NCBI GenBank assembly: GCA_024278415.1
Contig: JAJRTI010000925.1
Span: 1-12,510 of the forward strand
DNA: 12,510 nt
Source: Planctomycetota bacterium
GTDB lineage: Bacteria; Planctomycetota; Brocadiia; JAJRTI01
Direction of reading: 5' to 3'
Under the pieces are notes generated by a model. The model saw nothing but the letters and a program-made list of their open reading frames with translations, made no database searches and was not told where the DNA came from. Below are positions 1-10,381 of this stretch, piece by piece (positions within the stretch are counted from its first letter, which is position 1; each line of letters starts with the position of its first letter). The position numbers and the translations under genes were made by a program.

Positions 1-158
1 CCCACGCCGGGGCGAGGCGCCCATTCTGTGCGGCATTGAGGCAATCCGCACCCCATGATTCGCGAGGCTCTCCACTCGCTCCGTCGCCGCACGCCGGGTT
101 TGCGCGGTCTCGGGGGAGGCCCTGACGGTCCCCACAGCGAACGGCCGGGGCTCCTGCT
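1..158. other. Non-coding stretch downstream of the diguanylate cyclase gene
   Basis: This stretch follows the stop codon of the minus-strand cyclase gene. I find no convincing reading frame and no stem-loop with a T-run that would end the operon. A short GC hairpin (GGGCG at 10-14, CGCCC at 18-22) lacks a T-tract on either strand. The operon could continue to the left of the window. Confidence 0.5.
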
Positions 159-1184
159 CTACGAAGCCGCCGGGGTAAGGGAGCAGGTGTTGTCCGCTTC
201 CGCGGCGGCATCGGTACCCCCCCAAACGCAAACCCGATTGCGGCCAGACTCCTTGGCTTGATAAAGTGCGTCGTCCGCCTCGCGCAGTATCGTATCCACA
301 TCAAGGTTCGCCACCCCCTGGGCGACACAGATGCCCACGCTAGCCGTCACGTCGACGGGGCCGCGGTGCGTGGGGACGGTGCTGCCGGCAATGCGCGCGC
401 GCAGCCTTTCCGCTACTTGGGAGGCATCGGCTCGCGAGATGTTCGGGAGCACAACGAGGAACTCTTCGCCGCCGTAGCGCCCGACTCGATCGTAGGCGCG
501 GATGCTGGACTCCATCCGGGCCGCCGACTCCTTCAGCAGGGCGTCGCCGACGGGGTGGCCCAGCGTGTCGTTGATCCGCTTGAAGTGGTCGAGGTCGATC
601 ATGAGCACGGCCAAGCGCGAGCCAAGCCGAGAAGCCCTGGCGACCTCGCGCTCCAGGATGTCCATGATCGCCCGCCGGTTGAGGAGGCCGGTGAGCGCGT
701 CGTGCGTCGCCTGCTCTCGAAGCGCCTGCTGCACGGACGAAAGGCGCGCTTGCAGGTCGACGATGCGTTGGCCGGCCTTGAGGCGCATGACCAGTTCGTG
801 CATGTCGTACGGCTTCGTGACGTAGTCGTCCGCGCCGGACTCCATGCCTTGAACGATGTCCTCCTGTTCGCCCCGCGAGGTGAGCAACACGATGTAGACG
901 TAGTCATCGTCTCCGCGGGTGCGCAACTGGCGGCAAACCTCGACGCCGGTCATGCCGGGCATCATCCAGTCGATGAGTGCGAGCCGCGGGCCGTCGGGGG
1001 AGTTGAGGATGCGGCTCGCCTCCCCTCCGTCGGCCACGGAGATGACGTCGTAGCCTTGCTTGGCGAGCGTAGCTTCGAGCATGCGTCTGGAGATGGCGGA
1101 GTCCTCAGCCACCAGCACGCGGCGCGAAGCGGCTGGATCGGCCTGGGGCGAGGCCTGCGCGGCAGGTGTGTCGGCGGCGGCCAT
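159..1184 (-). CDS. PleD-like response regulator with diguanylate cyclase output (REC-GGDEF)
   Basis: This 341-residue protein should make cyclic di-GMP from two GTP when its receiver domain is phosphorylated. The REC domain (about 22-140) has the acidic pair Glu27/Asp28, phospho-acceptor Asp72 in LALIDWMMPG, Thr102 and Lys124 in YVTKPYD. After a short helical linker, the GGDEF domain (about 155-320) opens with the HDALTGLLNRR motif. It has an intact active site GGEEF at 238-242. An RxxD inhibitory site (Arg229-Asp232) lies exactly five residues upstream, so product feedback is expected. Caulobacter PleD has two REC domains; this protein has one. The C-terminal 20 or so residues are Ala/Thr-rich and probably disordered. 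The start codon lies one base after the stop of the hybrid kinase gene, with a ribosome site inside that gene, so the kinase is the obvious phosphodonor. No signal peptide or membrane segment is visible, so it acts in the cytoplasm. Family is certain; the partner is inferred from context. Confidence 0.96.
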   Translation of the reverse strand: MAAADTPAAQASPQADPAASRRVLVAEDSAISRRMLEATLAKQGYDVISVADGGEASRILNSPDGPRLALIDWMMPGMTGVEVCRQLRTRGDDDYVYIVLLTSRGEQEDIVQGMESGADDYVTKPYDMHELVMRLKAGQRIVDLQARLSSVQQALREQATHDALTGLLNRRAIMDILEREVARASRLGSRLAVLMIDLDHFKRINDTLGHPVGDALLKESAARMESSIRAYDRVGRYGGEEFLVVLPNISRADASQVAERLRARIAGSTVPTHRGPVDVTASVGICVAQGVANLDVDTILREADDALYQAKESGRNRVCVWGGTDAAAEADNTCSLTPAAS

Positions 1185-1185
1185 G

Positions 1186-4335
<3,150 letters not shown>

Positions 4336-4339
4336 CGGG

Positions 4340-4354
4340 TTTCGGTTTTCGGTT
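4340..4354 (-). repeat. Short direct repeat in the leader of the kinase gene
   Basis: On the minus strand the octamer AACCGAAA occurs twice with a period of seven (4347-4354 and 4340-4347) directly before the kinase ATG. It occupies the place where a Shine-Dalgarno would be, and no SD-like purine run is present. It may simply be low-complexity sequence, or it may limit kinase translation relative to its neighbours. Confidence 0.5.
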
Positions 4355-4389
4355 GTGGAAGACAGGATGCGTGCCGCCAGGCAGGGCTC

Positions 4390-5274
4390 TCACGAGCCGA
4401 GACCCGCGGTTTGATAGACCGGCGGCTTGCCGAGTTCGGCCAGGAGATCGTTGACTTCCTGCTTCAACTCCAGCACTCGCCCTTCTCTGTCCATCATGAG
4501 CCGGTTGAAGCGCTCCATCTCTGCCAGGCTGTCTCTCAATTCCTCTTCGAGGCGTTTCCTCGCGAAGAAGTCGGGCACATGGTACGAGCGCATCTTCGGC
4601 GCAAGCTCAGGCTCGGCCTGCATGTAACGTGCGATGTGCTCCTCGATGCGCTCATGTGGGGCCATGATGAACCGGCAATGCGGGTCGCCTCTGGCGCGGC
4701 AGAGCACCTCGCTGGCGACTAGCGTCAGCCCGAAGCTCGCCTCGCACCAGCCCGTGGAGTAGCCCGCGTTCATGATGCACACGGGAAACTCCGTGGCCGC
4801 GCCCTGCTCGATCCAAGACTCGGCCTCGAACGAGTACGGGTGGTCGTAGAGGAGGTAGTAGTTCTCATCGGGCGACGGGGTGGACTCCGGCAGGATGTCC
4901 ACGAAGGCCCAACCACTGTAGGCGAAGAGGACGGGGCCCGCGGCCAAGCGCTCAATGGGGTCGCTGAGGCCCATCGCCTCGTGGAAGCAGGCCGCGTCCG
5001 ACCGGCCGATCGAGTGGGCGAGGTCGTAGAGCAAGTTGCGCGCGAACTCGTCGGCCTCCTGCTTCTTGCCTTCGCCCAGAAGGCGCCCGACCAGCGCAAA
5101 GAATTCCACCGACAGCGACGCCGCCCGCACGAGCACGTAGCGCTCCTTGTGGATCTTGATCATTCCCACGCTGGGATCCTCGGTGCGGTCACCGAAGTAC
5201 TCCGAGACGACCTCCTCGGCCCTAGCGAAGATCGGCTCCACTTGGGGCGGGACATTGACTGTTTTCAGTGGCAT
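4390..5274 (-). CDS. Stand-alone XylR_N / V4R-domain sensor protein
   Basis: This 294-residue protein is a small-molecule sensor of the type found at the N-terminus of phenol and xylene regulators (XylR, DmpR, MopR), but without their AAA+ and DNA-binding parts. The XylR_N-like region is about 36-140 and the V4R domain about 150-215, with the family signature GYSTGWCEASFG and CRARGDPHCRF. Cys166, Glu189, Cys192 and Cys200 have the same spacing as the structural zinc ligands reported for MopR (C155, E178, C181, C189, recalled from the literature). After 235 a coiled coil runs into RFNRLMMDREGRVLELK and ELGKPPVY, a helical motif commonly seen next to sensor domains in histidine kinases. This suggests it docks on the kinase encoded 54 bases downstream. 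The ATG has GGAGA (5281-5285) upstream. The ligand cannot be read from sequence: by fixed offset, the MopR phenol-contact positions (His106, Trp134) become Phe117 and His145, so phenol itself is doubtful. No signal peptide is visible. Domain identity is sure; its role as a split sensor is inference. Confidence 0.9.
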   Translation of the reverse strand: MPLKTVNVPPQVEPIFARAEEVVSEYFGDRTEDPSVGMIKIHKERYVLVRAASLSVEFFALVGRLLGEGKKQEADEFARNLLYDLAHSIGRSDAACFHEAMGLSDPIERLAAGPVLFAYSGWAFVDILPESTPSPDENYYLLYDHPYSFEAESWIEQGAATEFPVCIMNAGYSTGWCEASFGLTLVASEVLCRARGDPHCRFIMAPHERIEEHIARYMQAEPELAPKMRSYHVPDFFARKRLEEELRDSLAEMERFNRLMMDREGRVLELKQEVNDLLAELGKPPVYQTAGLGS

Positions 5275-5341
5275 GGGTGTTCTCCGCTCGAGTAAACGAT
5301 CCTACTCGTGGCGCGGCTTTCAGACACAATTGAGCAATAAA

Positions 5342-5356
5342 GCAATCCCTGTGCCG
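5342..5356 (-). promoter_or_regulatory. Candidate sigma-54 (-24/-12) promoter of the V4R-kinase-cyclase operon
   Basis: The minus strand reads CGGCACAGGGATTGCT across these positions and one base beyond. The consensus is TGGCAC, five bases, then TTGC followed by A or T. All bases match except the first T, and the invariant GG (5354-5355) and GC (5342-5343) are exactly ten bases apart. Transcription would start near 5330, giving a leader of about 55 bases. Sigma-54 promoters need an AAA+ activator, and none is encoded in the window. A sigma-70 candidate closer to the gene (TAGGAT at 5299-5304) has no acceptable -35 and is weaker. Confidence 0.65.
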
Positions 5357-5483
5357 TCATGCCTTGGCCGCGCGCCCGTCGTTCATCGCCGTGTGTGCCC
5401 GTTGCCCGGCTCTCGAGCGGAAAGCGCTGTATGCGCGTCTAACCTCACATTCAACACCCCGCAAAGCCCCGCCAGCAGAATCC

Positions 5484-5506
5484 CCATGCTCGGGCCAAGC
5501 GCATGG
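5484..5506. repeat. Inverted repeat CCATGC-N11-GCATGG
   Basis: This is a perfect six-base inverted repeat (5484-5489 and 5501-5506) with an 11-base centre. No T-tract follows on either strand, so it is not an intrinsic terminator. It lies about 155-175 bases upstream of the predicted sigma-54 start, within the usual range of an activator enhancer site. Protein binding is inference. Confidence 0.4.
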
Positions 5507-5514
5507 ACTGACCG

Positions 5515-5526
5515 TAAGATTTCTTA
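5515..5526. repeat. AT-rich palindrome TAAGATTTCTTA
   Basis: Two five-base arms, TAAGA and TCTTA, surround a two-base centre in an otherwise GC-rich region. It lies about 185-195 bases upstream of the predicted sigma-54 start. It could be an operator or enhancer half of the operon, or a chance palindrome. Confidence 0.35.
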
Positions 5527-5592
5527 ACACCGTTCAGTTGTCTGCCCACACAGATGCAGCCAGCGGCCACATCGCCAAGTCGTCCGCAAGTC

Positions 5593-8500
5593 TCAGTCGC
5601 CTGCCTGCGGCGCCAGCCTACCCAAGCTCTTGATCACCACGTCGTCGAGCGATCCCACCGCGTACTTCGAGCGGGCGCCGTAGAGGTACGCGCCGATCGT
5701 GATGGGCGCCTTGCATGAAAAGTCGCCGGCCGTGCGGTCCCCAGCTTCGCCATCGAGACTGCCGTCAACGTAGATCCTAAGCATCTGCGTCGAGGTGTCG
5801 CGCACGCCGCGAACACGCCGCCACTGGCCGTCAGCCACAAACGTCTTTCCGTTCACGAACGAGTACACGTTGCCTGTGGGCGAGGAGAGGTAGAAGCGAG
5901 GGCGGCCATTGTAGAGCATGAGACAATACTGCCGCGTCGCCATGCTGCATACGATCGGGACCATGCCCGCGCCCTGGGCCGGAGCGATCTTGATCCAGGC
6001 CTCCACAGAGAAGCTCTCGCGAGGCCCGAAGTCGAACGCCGGCGTACGCTCGACGCGCGCATGCGACTTGGGGCCGGGGAGCTTGAGGGCCAGGCCCTCG
6101 CGCGCCGGCGCGAGTGTCGCTCCATTGACGAGTTTGGCTTTGCCGCCGATGTCCAGCTTCCCCTCGTCGAACGTCCATCTGCCGACGATCTTTTCATCGG
6201 CCACGAACTGCATGCGAGCGACCCGCAACTCTTCCGGCGGCAATAGCGCATACGTGCGCCCAGCCTGCGTGTCGAAGATGATCGTGTCGTCTGCCATGCG
6301 ATGCGGCACGGCGGCCTTTGTCGCCACGTCCATGATCTCGACGGCTGCGGGATGCCACGGGCTCTTGACCCGGCACGTGCGTCCGGCGAGGGACTTGATC
6401 CGCACGCGGCCGACCGTCTTGCCCAGGTGCGCGGCCGCGACCTCGAACCCGCCCACCGCGAACAGGCCCTCGAAGCGGTCGTTGATCGCCAAACCCTGGG
6501 GCACGCCCGCGTAGAGGTGGATGCGGCCCGGCCACGACAGCACGCGGCCCTGCGGGCACAACCACGGCCTATCGAGCATGCCAAGGTAGAGGCGAATGCG
6601 GTGCAGGTAGCCCTTGCGCGGGCTGTGCTCCTTGTCGGGAATGGCGCGGTACGAACGCCGCGCCATCTCCAGCAGCGCGGGCGGCGAGTCGAGGCTGATG
6701 TCCTCGGCCCAGAGCGTCATCACCAGGTTGGCCGTGATGTTGTAGTTCAACAGCCGCGGGGCGCCGCGCACGTCGCAGAAGACCGGGCCTGCCGGCGTGT
6801 CAAGCGTGGGATACGGCGCGAGGTGCTCGACGATCTCACGCCATTGGGTGCGCTCGTCCGCGTCGACGCCGAGGATTTTCGAGGCCTGGATGCACGCGTT
6901 CAGATGGAACTTGATGAAGCTCAGCGCGCCCACGGAATCGCGGTTGAGCTTGAAGTGCGGCGTGAAACCCCAATGCTCCTGCGACACGGTCGGCGCGACG
7001 TGGTAGTAGCCGTCGTCGCCCTTGGCCACGTAATCGGCGTAGAAGCGCGCGGCCGCGGCCATCATCGGATACGCGCGCGTGCGAAGGAACTCGCGGTCCT
7101 GCGTGTACTGGTAGATGTGCCAGAAGGGCTGGAGCATGAGCGCGGTGTTCTCGATGCCCCATTCCCATGTGACGCAGGTATACACGACGCGGTCGGACTT
7201 GATGGGGTAATGCACGAGCGGGAACGCGAGGCCGCGGCAGTGGTAGACCTCGCGCGCGTTGCGTCGGAGCGCGGGGAGCATGCTTTCGAACAAGCGCAAG
7301 CGTTGATCGAGCCCCGCCGCGCCGCCTCCGACGATCGTGGGCAGGAAGTAGCCTTCGTTGAAGTGGTAGTCGCCGTGCCAGGGCGTGGAGTCCGCGTACG
7401 TGCACGACGTGGCGTTGTAGTGCATGACCCGCGACCGGCGCCACGCACGGCGCTCCGCATCCGTAGCCGCCGCGTTTCGGCCGGCCACCGCGGCCGCGCC
7501 GTCGCGCAGGGCCCCAGCGAGCATCGCCTTCGCGGCCGCGAACGGGTCCGCCGCGTCGCGGGTCGTAACGACTGCGACGAACAGGGTGAACGACGGATCG
7601 CGCTCGGACAGCCTAGCCATGGCGAGGCTGCCGTACTCCGCCTGGTTTACCCGTTCGGCCGCGAGCCGAATTTGCTTCTTGTACCCCGGCAGGCGGCGGT
7701 AGGTCTCGGCGTTGATGGGGTGGACGATGAACTTCGCGCCCGCGGCCGTGGCCTTGTCGCGTGCTTGCACGCGCGGCGCCGCGCCATGGACCGCGGCCAT
7801 CATGACGTATTCGAATCCGTTCGGAAACGTCTTCTCCGCCGGGAAACGCTGGCGGATCCAGAAGAGTCGTCCGTCCGCCCCGGCCTCGGGCGGCGGCAGA
7901 GGGCCGTTGTCCGGGTCTTGCGAGTAGTCGTAGCCGGTCTTGCCCCCGCGGTTGGCGAGCGCCGCGATGCTGGTGCCTTGCGGCGTGGTGTCTTTGTGGC
8001 GGTAGAGTTGGACCTCGACTGGCTGCGCCAGCCCTTGGTACGCGCACCGCACGACGAGCAGATTGCGCGTCGTGCACAGAAACGCGCGTAGTCCGCCGCG
8101 GGCGGCCGCGCGGCTGGCGTTCACAACCAGTTCGCCGTCCGCGGCGAGGCCCGCCGTGTACGAGTCCGCGCCGCGCAAGTCGGGGCAGCGGAGGATGATC
8201 TTGCCCACCGGCTTAGGGCACGGGAAGTCGTACGCGAGGTAAAGCGCCTGCGCACGGTTGGCCAGGCCGAGGTCGCTGTTGCGGCCCACGAGGCCACCGT
8301 AGCCTGGGTAGCGCCGAGGGTCCGTCGGCGGCGCAACCGAGAAGCAGCGCCGACGCACGTCGTCGATGGTGATGAGCTTCTTGCGGTCGCCAAAGTAGCG
8401 CCGGTCCCACACGTCGTTCTTGGCCAGGCTGAACGTCATCTTGTGGGGCCGGTTCCAGAAACGGATCTCCAGGTCGTCGTTGTAGAGCTTGGCCATGCCG

Positions 8501-8694
8501 CTCTGGGGGCCGGTCACGTAGGCCGAAGCCGGGGCATTGCCGCGGCCCGGCGAGGTGTCGAGCGCCCGGACGATGGTCGGCCGCGCGGCCCGCGCATCGA
8601 GGCTGGGCAGCGTCAAGGCGACGGCAATAACGGCCGGCGCCATCCACACGAAGAAGCGGTCGGCATCCCCGGTCGCCACTGAGAAGGCAAGCAT
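5593..8694 (-). CDS. Exported GH95-like six-hairpin glycosidase with C-terminal LamG domain
   Basis: This protein has 1033 residues from the chosen ATG. Numbers below count from a GTG five codons earlier (8709), the other possible start; the ATG is preferred for its GGAG at nine bases. A hydrophobic stretch (20-36) ending in DARAAR reads as a signal peptide, so the protein should be exported. An N-terminal beta-sandwich (about 60-400) resembles the GH65/GH95 N-domain, with a segment RNLLVVRCAYQG. The barrel (about 420-760) has WHGDYHFNEGYF at 444-455, like the GH95 WGGDYHLNIN block, and Glu578 in PTVSQEHWG, where GH95 has its acid in SPSTSPEN. The second Asn of the GH95 DYHLNIN pair and the usual DGNFG block are not seen. 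The region 745-785 resembles the GH95 C-terminal sandwich (GLFAVGGFEV). A LamG-like jellyroll (843-1025) follows. It probably cleaves a terminal sugar such as L-fucose or L-galactose from a polysaccharide, but the substrate cannot be read here. It is the only carbohydrate gene in the window. Confidence 0.85.
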   Translation of the reverse strand: MLAFSVATGDADRFFVWMAPAVIAVALTLPSLDARAARPTIVRALDTSPGRGNAPASAYVTGPQSGMAKLYNDDLEIRFWNRPHKMTFSLAKNDVWDRRYFGDRKKLITIDDVRRRCFSVAPPTDPRRYPGYGGLVGRNSDLGLANRAQALYLAYDFPCPKPVGKIILRCPDLRGADSYTAGLAADGELVVNASRAAARGGLRAFLCTTRNLLVVRCAYQGLAQPVEVQLYRHKDTTPQGTSIAALANRGGKTGYDYSQDPDNGPLPPPEAGADGRLFWIRQRFPAEKTFPNGFEYVMMAAVHGAAPRVQARDKATAAGAKFIVHPINAETYRRLPGYKKQIRLAAERVNQAEYGSLAMARLSERDPSFTLFVAVVTTRDAADPFAAAKAMLAGALRDGAAAVAGRNAAATDAERRAWRRSRVMHYNATSCTYADSTPWHGDYHFNEGYFLPTIVGGGAAGLDQRLRLFESMLPALRRNAREVYHCRGLAFPLVHYPIKSDRVVYTCVTWEWGIENTALMLQPFWHIYQYTQDREFLRTRAYPMMAAAARFYADYVAKGDDGYYHVAPTVSQEHWGFTPHFKLNRDSVGALSFIKFHLNACIQASKILGVDADERTQWREIVEHLAPYPTLDTPAGPVFCDVRGAPRLLNYNITANLVMTLWAEDISLDSPPALLEMARRSYRAIPDKEHSPRKGYLHRIRLYLGMLDRPWLCPQGRVLSWPGRIHLYAGVPQGLAINDRFEGLFAVGGFEVAAAHLGKTVGRVRIKSLAGRTCRVKSPWHPAAVEIMDVATKAAVPHRMADDTIIFDTQAGRTYALLPPEELRVARMQFVADEKIVGRWTFDEGKLDIGGKAKLVNGATLAPAREGLALKLPGPKSHARVERTPAFDFGPRESFSVEAWIKIAPAQGAGMVPIVCSMATRQYCLMLYNGRPRFYLSSPTGNVYSFVNGKTFVADGQWRRVRGVRDTSTQMLRIYVDGSLDGEAGDRTAGDFSCKAPITIGAYLYGARSKYAVGSLDDVVIKSLGRLAPQAGD

Positions 8695-8707
8695 GATTGT
8701 GGTCTCC
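8692..8707 (-). promoter_or_regulatory. Ribosome site that selects the ATG start of the glycosidase gene
   Basis: On the minus strand GGAG (8704-8707) lies nine bases before ATG (8692-8694). The earlier in-frame GTG (8707-8709) has no purine-rich site upstream, and its own last base starts this GGAG. A later ATG (8641-8643) would give a shorter signal peptide but also lacks a ribosome site. Confidence 0.5.
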
Positions 8708-8913
8708 ACACCGAGGATGGCAGCTTCATCTTCGTGAACGTCGAACGCTCGCGCATCACCGACTCTCAGACGGCGCTACGGCCGGCACATGCCACGAAGA
8801 CGCTTGATTCGGCTCTTGCTCTCGTGCCCGCCAGTTGCCGCCGCGCGGCCGTAAGCACGCGGGCCATGGAGGTCTTCGGCCGCCCCCGTGATCTTGAAAG
8901 CCGCGACCACTCA

Positions 8914-8942
8914 ATTATGGGCATCATCCCGCCGGAACTCAA
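8914..8942 (-). promoter_or_regulatory. Sigma-70-like promoter of the glycosidase gene
   Basis: On the minus strand TTGAGT (8937-8942) and CATAAT (8914-8919) are separated by 17 bases. The -10 matches five of six bases and the -35 four of six. Transcription would start near 8907, leaving a leader of about 210 bases before the ATG. Confidence 0.5.
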
Positions 8943-9053
8943 ACAGCACGCCTATCCCCCAGCCTGATGGAACGCTCCCCCCCAGCTTGTTCCCCTGCAC
9001 TCGGCTTGCGGCCACGCATCCAGCGTCTTCCCCAGCGTGCGAGCGAGAGCCGA

Positions 9054-9082
9054 TTGACCCTGTGCCGGCAGGCGAGTAGAAT
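9054..9082 (+). promoter_or_regulatory. Sigma-70 promoter of the amine dehydrogenase-like gene
   Basis: TTGACC (9054-9059) and TAGAAT (9077-9082) are 17 bases apart, each matching five of six consensus bases. Transcription would begin near 9089, giving a leader of about 33 bases with GAGGA (9113-9117) before the ATG at 9122. This is the best sigma-70 promoter in the window. Confidence 0.75.
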
Positions 9083-9121
9083 CTTCCGCTTCCTTTCCCC
9101 AACGACGCTGATGAGGATGCC

Positions 9122-10189
9122 ATGCACACCACACTGAAAGTCAAAGCGCAACCCACCGCGGCGCGAACCTACCGCGTGGTTCTGTACGGCCTCGGCCCTA
9201 TCGGCGTGCTCACTGGCAAGCTCGCGCTGCAAAAGGACTGGATCGAGATTGTCGGCGCAGTCGACATCGACCCCGCGAAGGTCGGCAAGGACGTGGGCGA
9301 ACTGCTCGAAGCCGGGAACGCGCTCGGCGTCGCGGTCACCGACGACGCGGCCGGGCTGTTCGCATCCACCAAGCCCGATTGCGTGCTCCACACGACCTCA
9401 TCTTACATCCCTCTCTTCGCCGACCAGATCAAGGCAATCGTGCAAGCCGGGGTGAACGTGTCGTCGTCGTCGGAAGAGTTGTTCTACCCCTTCCTTCGCG
9501 GCGAAGCCGAGTCAAACGAGATCGACGCCCTCGCGAAGCAACGCGGCGTGACCGTGCTCGGCACGGGCGTCAATCCCGGCTTTGTCATGGACGTGCTACC
9601 CATCGTCGCGTCCGGCGTGTGCCGCGACGTGTCACGCGTGAAAGTGCAGCGCATCGTCGACGCCGCGACGCGGCGCATGCCGCTCCAGCGCAAGGTGGGC
9701 GTAGGCATCGAACGCGAAGAGTTCGAACGCAAGGCCGAGGCGGGCAAGTTTGGCCACGTGGGGCTCGGTGAATCCGTGGCCTTTGTCGCGGACGCGCTCG
9801 GCTGGCCCATCGACACCATCACCGAGACGCTGGAGCCCATGATCTCGGCCAAAGACTTCTCGACCGAGTACTTCGACGTGAAAGCAGGCACGGTGACCGG
9901 CCTGCACCAAATCGCGCAGGGCCTCATGAACGGCGATGCACTTATCGAATTGGAACTGTTCATGTATGCCGGCGCGCCGGAGACGTGCGACCGCGTCCAA
10001 CTGTTTGGGGATCCTGATCTCACGGTCACGGTGGAAGGCGGCACCCCGGGCGACGTGGCCACTCCCGCGGCGCTCGTGAACGCGATCCCGCGCGTCGTCG
10101 AGGGCGAGCCAGGGCTCAAGACCATGAAGGACCTCGCCCTGCCGGCGGTGCGGGCGAACCCGCCGTTGCGGATTGTGAAGAGCGATTAG
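9122..10189 (+). CDS. NAD(P)-dependent oxidoreductase of the 2,4-diaminopentanoate dehydrogenase / native amine dehydrogenase family
   Basis: This 355-residue cytoplasmic enzyme has an N-terminal Rossmann fold, with GLGPIG at 23-28 after the first strand and acidic Asp48/Asp50 at the end of the second. The family block GTGVNPGFVMD is at 147-157, followed by RIVDAATRRMPLQRKVG, which leads into the substrate domain. SSSSEELFYP (114-123) falls where native amine dehydrogenases carry their catalytic Glu, making Glu118 or Glu119 the candidate. The family interconverts an amine and a ketone or imine using NAD(P)H. The best-known member acts on 2,4-diaminopentanoate in ornithine fermentation, but no other gene of that pathway is nearby, so the substrate is open. 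An alternative broad label is DapB-like or saccharopine-dehydrogenase-like oxidoreductase. About 15 extra residues precede the first strand. The ATG has GAGGA four bases upstream and its own promoter, so it looks monocistronic. Confidence 0.8.
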   Translation: MHTTLKVKAQPTAARTYRVVLYGLGPIGVLTGKLALQKDWIEIVGAVDIDPAKVGKDVGELLEAGNALGVAVTDDAAGLFASTKPDCVLHTTSSYIPLFADQIKAIVQAGVNVSSSSEELFYPFLRGEAESNEIDALAKQRGVTVLGTGVNPGFVMDVLPIVASGVCRDVSRVKVQRIVDAATRRMPLQRKVGVGIEREEFERKAEAGKFGHVGLGESVAFVADALGWPIDTITETLEPMISAKDFSTEYFDVKAGTVTGLHQIAQGLMNGDALIELELFMYAGAPETCDRVQLFGDPDLTVTVEGGTPGDVATPAALVNAIPRVVEGEPGLKTMKDLALPAVRANPPLRIVKSD

Positions 10190-10381
10190 CGCCCCGCCGC
10201 GGCTGAAGTGTCGAACGCGTCGCCGCTCGCTTGTAGTGAGGCCCGCCAGGGGCTCCTCCGACACGAACCAGACCGTCCGCCGTACGGCACTCCCAACAGC
10301 GACCCTGACTACGAGCAGGTCCGATAGGCGCGAGGCGGCCCACACCTGTTTGCGACATTGGCCTGCTCTCCCGCTCTGCAT

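Larger units (their letters stand above)
5275..5592. other. Intergenic control region of the V4R-kinase-cyclase operon
   Basis: This 318-base gap lies between the glycosidase stop and the V4R start, both on the minus strand. From the operon outward it holds the V4R ribosome site, a sigma-54-type promoter (5342-5356), a small unsupported reading frame (5383-5487), and two inverted repeats (5484-5506 and 5515-5526). I see no clear intrinsic terminator for the glycosidase gene. Confidence 0.7.
8695..9121. other. Divergent intergenic region
   Basis: This 427-base gap separates the minus-strand glycosidase gene from the plus-strand dehydrogenase gene. It carries one promoter candidate on each strand (8914-8942 and 9054-9082) and a predicted glycosidase leader of about 210 bases. 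Small frames on both strands have no ribosome site and no recognisable product. No large inverted repeat stands out. Confidence 0.6.

Noticed and set aside
10..22. GC hairpin GGGCG-AGG-CGCCC as a terminator of the cyclase operon
   Set aside because: It has only five pairs and no T-run on the minus strand, and it lies about 140 bases after the stop codon.
5299..5304. TAGGAT as the -10 of a sigma-70 promoter for the V4R gene
   Set aside because: The nearest -35-like hexamer (TTGTGT) gives a 19-base spacer and a poor match. The -24/-12 motif upstream is much better.
5383..5487. 34-codon minus-strand frame with a hydrophobic N-terminus (MGILLAGLCGVL)
   Set aside because: There is no ribosome site, it lies across the predicted control region of the V4R operon, and it runs close to the sigma-54 promoter. 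A leader peptide cannot be excluded.
6301..8091. 596-codon plus-strand open frame antisense to the glycosidase gene
   Set aside because: The translation is low-complexity and rich in Arg, Ala and Val, with no motif. The opposite strand encodes a recognisable barrel enzyme.
8734..8967. 77-codon plus-strand frame in the divergent gap
   Set aside because: It has a GTG start without a ribosome site, no recognisable motif, and its third-position GC is not clearly above background.
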